A DNA stretch of 64,000 nt from NCBI GenBank assembly GCA_003194525.1, contig NBIV01000184.1, positions 117,574-181,573 of the forward strand. Reading direction: 5' to 3'. The notes below the pieces were generated by a model. The model ran no database searches and was not told where the DNA came from. It saw nothing but the letters and a program-made list of their open reading frames with translations. The translations under genes and the position numbers were made by a program. Position 1 is the stretch's first letter. Each line of letters starts with the position of its first letter. Positions 56,072-64,000 of this stretch are shown here, one piece after another. Source of the DNA: Gracilariopsis chorda. Its lineage: Eukaryota > Rhodophyta > Florideophyceae > Gracilariales > Gracilariaceae.

Positions 56072-57664
56072 TTATGCTAGATGAGCCTGTTTCAAACCGT
56101 ACATAGCCTTGAGTAACTTATAGCACTTTGTGGTCAGACCAGGAACACCACGCGGCGACATCACCCACACGTCTTCTTTAAGCTCACCGTTGAGAAATGC
56201 AGTCTTAACATCTACTTGAGCCACATACATCTGAAGACAAAGTGCGACGTACAGGAACATGCGGACCAGGCTAAATGGCACTACTGGCGCATATGTCTCC
56301 ATGTAGTTCTGCCCGTATGTCTGGTGATTGCCACCAGCCACAACCCTAGCCTTGAATCTCTCAACTGATCCTTTGGCATCGCGCTTTACGTTTAGAATGA
56401 CATGAGTAGGAAGAGGCTGAGAGGCAGGTGATTCATCCTCCTCCCAAGTGTTCTTCTCCTCCAGAGATGTCAGTTCTTCATCAATGGCACTCTTCCAAAG
56501 GCTCTGCTCAAGTGGTGTGGCAGACAGTGCTTCGCCCAGAGTAGGTTCATCACTGGTAGTAATATCCATTTGTGACGTTGCACTACCGGCCATGTACCAC
56601 CACTTAGCTGGTGCACGTCGTGTACGGCGAGGATAGCGTGGTTCTGGTTCAGATTCCGGTAAGACATCAGTGTCCGAAGTATGTTGACTAGCACTTGGGG
56701 CATGCTCACCACAATTGTTTGGGTCCGAATCGTCACCAGAAGTATGCTCGCTATCATCTGGATGATCGGTACCGCTTTCAATGCTCTGTGCCGTTGGTAT
56801 AGGAGTGGATTCAATATGTTCCGTATCACTCTCAATGTCGAATGGGGTGCCCACAGAAACCATACTACCACTCTCAGTATCGATTTCAGAGTGATCTGTG
56901 CATTCATAAGTATCATCTGATGCACCTTCATCACTCATAACATGTTCCAGAAATGGTGCCCCAGGGAACTTGGACTCGTCAAATGTCACATGCCGAGACT
57001 TTACAATGCGTGGAATCTCATCACTATCATTGACTAAAACATCATACACACCATGCTCAAGAGTCTGCAAGTACACTCCCTCAAGTGCACGAGACTCGAA
57101 CTTGGTATCCGGTTTCATCTTAAGCACGAACGCAGCACACCCAAACACTTTGACATGCTTCAGGGATGGTTTTGAACCAGTCATCAAAAGGTAAGGGCTG
57201 CTTCCAGTTTCTGAGTGATAAACCCTATTGCGAACATGTATGACGTGCTTTAATGCGTATGGCCACAAGCACTCTGGGAGACTTGCCTGTATGAGCAAAG
57301 CTCGAGCAGCTTCCTCCATAGTGCGATTGATGCGCTCGGCTATTGCATTGTGTTCCGGAGTATACGGAGGAGAGAAAGAAGTGTCTTGAAGAATGTTGGC
57401 AGGGTTCAGCTGCAACGCAATATACTTCTGGGCATTATCCGAGTGCACTTTCGCAATGGCCACTCCTCCAAGCTGCTGGAACTTGTGCTCAACTGCATCG
57501 AATACAACAGCAATTTCACTTTTATGGGTCATGAAGCCTAAGAGTGCATACCTTGAATGCTCGTCAAGGAAGGTAGAGGCATATTGAAACCTTTGTGGGA
57601 ATGAAGGTACAAGGGGTCCTAGTATATCGGAGTGTACAACCTCACCTACGGCTGATGCTCGGTC
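56072..57664 (-). pseudogene. Family C integrase core, linker and RT start, copy 2
   Basis: From the one-base insertion near 57664 the frame carries the integrase DDE core (VVHSDILG, KVHSDNAQKY, NAIAERINRT), the acidic linker and the RT start with VDVKTAFLNGE, without the T-run shift of copy 1. It ends at TAA 56072-56074 after KQAHLA. Confidence 0.9.
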
Positions 57665-59323
57665 GTCATTTGCCAGGGAACGGAAGTTTATGTGCCTTAC
57701 CAAGCATACACGGGCGGCATATCTCCTCCATTCCCGACATCTTCGGCACCCCTTCAGCATGTTTGTAAACTGACTGGAGGTCGCGCGCATTGATGTGGGC
57801 AAGTCGCCGATGCCATAGATTAGCAATACTGGACTCCGATGTCTTCATGCAATGATCTCCACTAGTTGGTGACGAAGATGGGGTTGGGTTGGTACCTTGC
57901 AATATCGGATCGGGTAAGTTGTACAACCCCGAGCGTCGATCGCGATGGCCACTGCCGACTACAAACCCATTGTCCAAGGTGAGACGAACTTCACTTGAGC
58001 AAAAGAAAGATTCAATGCCCTTGTCCGCCAAGCATCCTATGGACACCAAATTGTATTCCAGTTCTGGAACGAACAGGACATCAGTCAATCGTAGGTTTGC
58101 GTACTCAAATGGCAATACTATGTCACCCCGCTGCGTTGCACATACTTCAGTGTTGTCGGCAAGCATGATGGTTCGAGTTTCTACGTTGTGCAAAGACTCG
58201 GGAATAAACGCAGACACCGAATGGAAAAAGTGTGATGTAGCACCACTATCGGCATAGGTGTCCATATCACAACTGTCGGGAGGTACGATGGAAGACTTTT
58301 CCAGTGCCATACCACATACCTCAATCTTTGATGAACTACCAGCCGGTTTATTGCAAGACTTGGACGCCCCAGATTTGCTCTTCGATTTGATGTTAAGCTT
58401 GTCCAGGATGCTTTTGGGTAAGTGATTATCTGGGTTATCGGGATTCACATGGCATCTGTCCTTTGTGTGACCATCACGATCACAGAATTCACAGTGATAA
58501 GTCCTGTTACTGGACACCACGTATGCTCTACCAGTTGTACTTGGCCGATCATCAGAGTCACTTCCATCCCTGATGTGAGTGTGACTGGAGTATTGGGACA
58601 CACGTGAACCACCAGAACCTTTGCTTCTGTTCTTCTTTCGTCTTCGCGTACGTCCAGAACTAGAAGAACTGACCAGACGAGCATTGTACTCATCGATCAA
58701 AGTGGTTGCCACATAGTCCCAAGTCAGTTCCGATATGTCCTTGGTACGGAGTGCAGCAGCCGTGGACTCCAACGAACTGTTCGGATCAATGGAAGCAAGT
58801 AGCATAGGTGCCTTGTGAGACTCCGGTATAGCAGCATCCTTGCCCATACGGTCTAACTGAGCGAACAATGCCGTGTATTGATCCACATAGCTGGACATGT
58901 TCTCACCGCTGTACGACATTCGGAACAATCGTGTCTGCACTGCAATTCTAGATACAGTCCTATTGGAGGCATAACGTCCATCCAAGAGTTGCAACATACG
59001 TGCAGGATCATCATCCACGTCCATGACTACGCGTAATGGAGCATCACCAAGAGCACAGATGATGATACCACAAGCCTTCTCTCGTTTCGCAATGATACGG
59101 GGAGTTGCTATTTCAGTGCCACTACCTGCGGTAGTTGTCTCTTGAGTTGAAATATCTGTGGTAGATTGAACCCCAGAGAATTCGCGACATTCCAGACACC
59201 ATTAATACGGCATGCAGCACGGAGACGGTGACGCCACAGCATATAATCATCACCACGCTTACCATGGAAACGAGGAATTTTCATTCCAGATGTGGATTCC
59301 GTTTCAACTTCGGAGTCAGACAT
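57665..59323 (-). pseudogene. Family C gag, protease and integrase zinc finger, copy 2
   Basis: Start MSDSEVETEST at 59323. One base is missing near 59175 (CAGAGAATTC against CAGAAGAATTC in copy 1), so gag ends early; the main frame is then open to 57666 with the knuckle, protease DSGA and HHCC finger. One extra base near 57664 (GTCATTTGCC for GTATTTGCC) separates it from the integrase core. Confidence 0.9.
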
Positions 59324-60110
59324 GGTTCCTACGGGACTAGAACCAAAGAAAAGCAACAAAAGCAACTATGTAGATGCCAAATGTAGTGATATCCACGCAA
59401 TGTATTGAAGCCGAAAGAGGGATTTCAAGGCTTCTGTTACACAAAGAACCAGAAAAACTGGAGCGGAGAAGAATCTCAAACACTCAACAGCGAAAACTTC
59501 AGCGTAGACCGTGTAACCAAGTCTACTACGCTTGTCGAGACGCGTCTCGTACGCGATCACAGGCAGAGTTCGGGTACTCAACGCCCGGAGTATACTCACA
59601 GGACGTACTGATACGAGCCTGGACAGAAATAAAACTTCTTAAGACGGGCGCAGTGGCAGGAGATACTATCCCCGCTACCCTAGAGGTCCGAATCCTCTGG
59701 TCCCTGGTAACTCTCTCCAGGTGAGATGCGGTTTCTGCAACCAATCCTGCTCTGCGCACTTCAGAGCGAGGGGCTTTACAATCCGTACGAGACGTCCAAG
59801 GGAGGCTAGTAGCTGACGCGATAAGCTTTCACCAGTTAACCCCTTCTAGTCGCTTGCCGGAAAATAGCGCGGTCTTCCTTGTGCGCTGAAGCAAAGAAGC
59901 AGGGATCGGAACAGGCGCAGGTCGGCTTACCAGAGAAGGTGTCTCTGAACGCTTTGCCTACTTTCCCCACTGCCACTCGACTTCCACAAGATTCGCTCGC
60001 TCGCAACGCAACGCGTACCTGCGCTAAAGAAAAACCAGTCTTCGTAGAATCCAAAGAGATAATAGTAGAGCGCGACGTCTGCAAAAAGTCGACGCTCTGG
60101 GCCCATAACC
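59324..60110 (-). other. Leader and primer site of C copy 2
   Basis: Same as 53461-54247, nearly identical. Primer site at 60097-60110. No gene seen. Confidence 0.7.
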
Positions 60111-60843
60111 TGATTGCAACGCACGGGGTTATGAAAACAAAAGGGAAGAAACAACGGGAGGAAGAAGAAACAAGAAAATAAAACAAGGAAGGTTGTCAGC
60201 CTTAGTCGACCAGTTTACTTGACAGTAGGCAAAGCCAATCTACATATACCCTACCGCACACACTTCACCGTCGTCGCAGCAAGCGACGGCGGTGGTTGCA
60301 CCATTACACTACACGTTATTCCTGTGTGCAGGTGTACACGAAAAGCGCACACAATCTAGAGGGTCACAATTTCAAATAACTAAATCAATCAATGCGGCAA
60401 ATCCATTGCCAGTCCCTTGATCTGGAACCAGCTCTAAAAAATCAACAATTACCATCCTGGCACTCCAACCCCTCCGCGCAGCCCGCAAACGCACATTGTC
60501 CCAAATCACCCAATACAGCTCCCATTCGCATCTTCGGCATTGCAGCACAACCGTCTACTGCGCGCACACTTGGACCAACCACATTGCTCCACTTGTGCAT
60601 ACACGCAATCCAGTACCATACACTCCATAACACTTGTACGGTATACAATGCATATAGCATTTTGCAGTAGCCAATCACATTGCCGTTTCACGTTGGGTTT
60701 GAGCAGAGGCGCATATGCGCTTTTGGAGCGAGGGGCTCCAAAAGTGCCCATCGTCCCCTGAAGGTTTGGTTTTGGACCAAGCTGACACCTTCTGTGGGGG
60801 TTGGCCAGGCACTCGACCACTTGTAGAGTTCAACACTTCAACA
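60111..60843 (-). repeat. Family C LTR 3, shared by copies 2 and 3
   Basis: 733 bp. The left edge is TGATTGCAACG instead of TGTTGCAACG. It differs from LTR 2 by only a few bases, in contrast to the adjacent indel-rich internal region. Confidence 0.92.
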
Positions 60844-63800
60844 CTCCTCCTCGAGTTCCTGTCCAAGACCAAGCCGTTTGAGAATTGCATTAACACCATA
60901 CGTCCAATGGCTGGTGAGTAAATCGGCATCATTCAGCTCACTTGGGACGTATTGAACACTAATCACATTGTGTCTTATGAGATCTCGGATAAAGTGAACC
61001 TTTACATCAATGTGCTTAGCACGACTAGAAGGACACCTTTCACCACCAGCCCACTCCAATGCGCACTGGTTGTCAGAGTGTAGAGGAACCAAAGGTTTCA
61101 TGTCGAAGCCGCATTCCCGTAGCACACGAGCAACCCATACCACTTCCTGTGCAGCCAAAGTCAGAGCATAGTACTCCGCCTCGCCAGTGGATAGCGCAAC
61201 TGACGCTTGTTTTCTACCACCATACCAGCAGGTTGCTGACCCAAGTTTAACGATATACCCGGACATCGACTTCCGACTCGTAGTATCTCCAGCGTAGTCA
61301 GAGTCCACAAAACCATGCAGATCTAGCGATCCAGCCCTGTAGCATAGCCCATGCTGTCGCGTTCCACACAGGTACCTGAGCACACGCTTCACTGCTTTGT
61401 GACACCAAGCGGTAGGAGCACTCTGAAAACGAGCCAGGATGAGAACTGGTGCAAGTATATCCAACCTAGTACGTAGTGCCAATACAGCAGAGACCCGATC
61501 ATCTGCTGGTACAACTGCACATCCATTGGTGATTTGTCCTCCTCCATTGCTAAAGATGTGAAGAAGCACTCCACCATAGGCTAGGTACTGGCTTAGCGTT
61601 CTGGAGACCAAATCGTCGAAGTATACTTTCAATAACAGCGACTGTCCCAGCTTGACACCAAGGAGTTGTCCGGCTGTACCTATCTTCCATGACAGCTCCA
61701 CGCCAAGGTACAGAGTGATTCGGTTCTCAATGCGGAGGTCATAGAGTGTTTTGAGCTCCTCCAACACCGTAGTCCGTTGCTCCAGCGTTGGCGTGAACAC
61801 CAGAATGTCTCCACATATACGAGTATGTAGGCATACATGCCATCTCCAACCTTTCGCTTGAATACGCACGGTGCGCTGGGTAGTTCCTCAAAACCAACCT
61901 CTTCATGTCTGCTTTGAACTTGGTGTGCCATGCTAGATGAGCCTGTTTCAAACCGTACATAGCCTTGAGTAACTTATAGCACTTTGTGGTCAGACCAGGA
62001 ACACCACGCGGCGACATCACCCACACGTCTTCTTTAAGCTCACCGTTGAGAAATGCAGTCTTAACATCTACTTGAGCCACATACATCTGAAGACAAAGTG
62101 CGACGTACAGGAACATGCGGACCAGGCTAAATGGCACTACTGGCGCATATGTCTCCATGTAGTTCTGCCGTATGTCTGGTGATTGCCACCAGCCACAACC
62201 CTAGCCTTGAATCTCTCAACTGATCCTTGGCATCGCGCTTTACGTTTAGAATGACATGAGTAGGAAGAGGCTGAGAGGCAGGTGATTCATCCTCCTCCCA
62301 AGTGTTCTTCTCCTCCAGAGATGTCAGTTCTTCATCAATGGCACTCTTCCAAAGGCTCTGCTCAAGTGGTGTGGCAGACAGTGCTTCGCCCAGAGTAGGT
62401 TCATCACTGGTAGTAATATCCATTTGTGACGTTGCACTACCGGCCATGTACCACCACTTAGCTGTGCACGTCGTGTACGGCGAGGATAGCGTGGTTCTGG
62501 TTCAGATTCCGTAAGACATCAGTGTCCGAAGTATGTTGACTAGCACTTGGGCATGCTCACCACAATTGTTGGGTCCGAATCGTCACCAGAAGTATGCTCG
62601 CTATCATCTGGATGATCGGTACCGCTTTCATGCTCTGTGCCGTTGGTATAGGAGTGGATTCAATATGTTCCGTATCACTCTCAATGTCGAATGGGGTGTC
62701 CACAGAAACCATACTACCACTCTCAGTATCGATTTCAGAGTGATCTGTGCATTCATAAGTATCATCTGATGCACCTTCATCACTCATAACATGTTCCAGA
62801 AATGGTCCCAGGGAACTTGGACTCGTCAAATGTCACATGCCGAGACTTTACAATGCGTGGAATCTCATCACTATCATTGACTAAAACATCATACACACCA
62901 TGCTCAAGAGTCTGCAAGTACACTCCTCAAGTGCACGAGGACTCGAACTTGGTATCTGGGTTTCATTCTTAAGCACGAACGCAGCACACCCAAACACTTT
63001 GACATGCTTCAGGATGGTTTTGAACCAGTCATCAAAAGGTAAGGGCTGCTTCCAGTTTGCTGAGTGATAAACCCTATTGCGAACATGTATGACGTGCTTT
63101 AATGCGTAGGCCACAAGCACTCTGGGAGACTTGCTGTATGAGCAAAGCTCGAGCAGCTTCCTCATAGTGCGATTGATGCGCTCGGCTATTGCATTGTGTT
63201 CCGGAGTATACGGAGAGAGAAAGAAGTGTCTTGAAGAATGTTGGCAGGTTCAGCTGCAACGCAATATACTTCTGGGCATTATCCGAGTGCACTTTCGCAA
63301 TGGCCACTCCTCCAAGCTGCTGGAACTTGTGCTCAACTGCATCGAATACAACAGCAATTTCACTTTTATGGTCATGAAGCCTAAGAGTGCATACCTTTGA
63401 ATGCTCGTCAAGGAAGGTAGAGGCATATTGAACCTTTGTGGGAATGAAGGTACAAGGGGTCCTAGTATATCGGAGTGTACCACCTCACCTACGGCTGATG
63501 CTCGGTCGTATTTGCCAGGGAACGGAAGTTTATGTGCCTTACCAAGCATACACGGGCGGCATATCTCCTCCATTCCCGACATCTTCGGCACCCCTTCAGC
63601 ATGTTTGTAAACTGACTGGAGGTCGCGCGCATTGATGTGGGCAAGTCGCCGATGCCATAGATTAGCAATACTGGACTCCGATGTCTTCATGCAATGATCT
63701 CCACTAGTTGGTGACGAGGATGGGGTTGGGTTGGTACCTTGCAATATCGGATCGGGTAAGGTGTACAACCCCGAGCGTCGATCGCGATGGCCACTGCCGA

Positions 63801-64000
63801 CTACAAACCCATTGTCCAAGGTGAGACGAACTTCACTTGAGCGAAAGAAAGATTCAATGCCCTTGTCCGCCAAGCATCCTATGGACACCAAATTGTATTC
63901 CAGTTCTGGAACGAACAGGACATCAGTCAATCGTAGGTTTGCGTACTCAAATGGCAATACTATGTCACCCCGCTGCGTTGCACATACTTCAGTATTGTCG
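60838..64000 (-). pseudogene. Family C pol, copy 3, partial, about 30 small indels
   Basis: Same pol as copies 1 and 2 from the ELEEEC end up to the segment between protease and integrase, cut by the window edge. Between 60896 and 63432 about 30 one- or two-base indels, mostly losses in short runs, break every frame, including the YVDD box near 61808. From 63433 to the edge no indel was seen. It has Trp where copies 1 and 2 share a TAA. At 61014 it has Val for Ala (HIDVK). Confidence 0.88.

Larger units (their letters stand above)
48385..64000 (-). mobile_element. Head-to-tail copies of copia family C sharing LTRs
   Basis: LTRs at 48385-49115, 54248-54979 and 60111-60843 alternate with internal regions of 5132, 5131 and over 3157 bp. 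Only one LTR separates neighbouring copies. Copy 3 runs off the right edge. Copies 1 and 2 are almost identical. Confidence 0.93.

Overview
The 64 kb hold no recognisable host gene. The whole window is a nested, rearranged block of LTR retrotransposons, so it is eukaryotic. One degenerate Ty3/gypsy element and four related Ty1/copia families (called B, C, D and E here; the labels are mine) fill it. The protein style of gag and pol and the roughly 50% GC would suit an oomycete or a relative, but this is an inference from memory and the species cannot be fixed from repeats alone.

Layout. 1-5287: minus-strand gypsy element cut by the left window edge, with an LTR at 4812-5287. 5288-7003: minus-strand family B (gag remnant, LTR, integrase remnant). 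7004-31164: a tandem array of about 5842 bp units; each unit is a family D LTR, a long leader, a gag-protease-integrase-RNase H ORF without the reverse transcriptase palm, then an antisense B LTR and B integrase remnant. A 5-bp duplication (TGAAT) flanks the whole array, and the host B element resumes at 31165-32076. 32077-38679: family E, the only copy here with the complete copia domain order in the D lineage, but full of stops and frameshifts. 38680-39178: two B/C-like fragments in inverted orientation. 39179-43112: plus-strand B element, a deletion derivative. 43113-47468: a further D copy ending at the same D/B junction as the array. 47469-48384: antisense B LTR and the C-terminus of a B polyprotein, broken by the family C insertion. 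48385-64000: minus-strand family C in head-to-tail copies that share single LTRs (48385-49115, 54248-54979, 60111-60843), cut by the right edge.

How the parts relate. All four copia families carry a primer binding site, GGTTATGGGCCCAG, that matches the anticodon arm of initiator tRNA-Met; this is the half-tRNA priming known from Drosophila copia and yeast Ty5. They also share an LTR block (a GCGCATATGCGC palindrome plus an inverted CCAAT box) and a leader block with hairpins. D lacks reverse transcriptase and B lacks reverse transcriptase and most integrase, so both look like passengers moved by complete relatives (E-like and C-like). The repeated sharing of one LTR by neighbouring copies shows that recombination, besides transposition, built the block.

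No copy of any family is clearly intact. A cluster of about 30 one-base indels at 60896-63432 looks like poorly polished sequence rather than biology.
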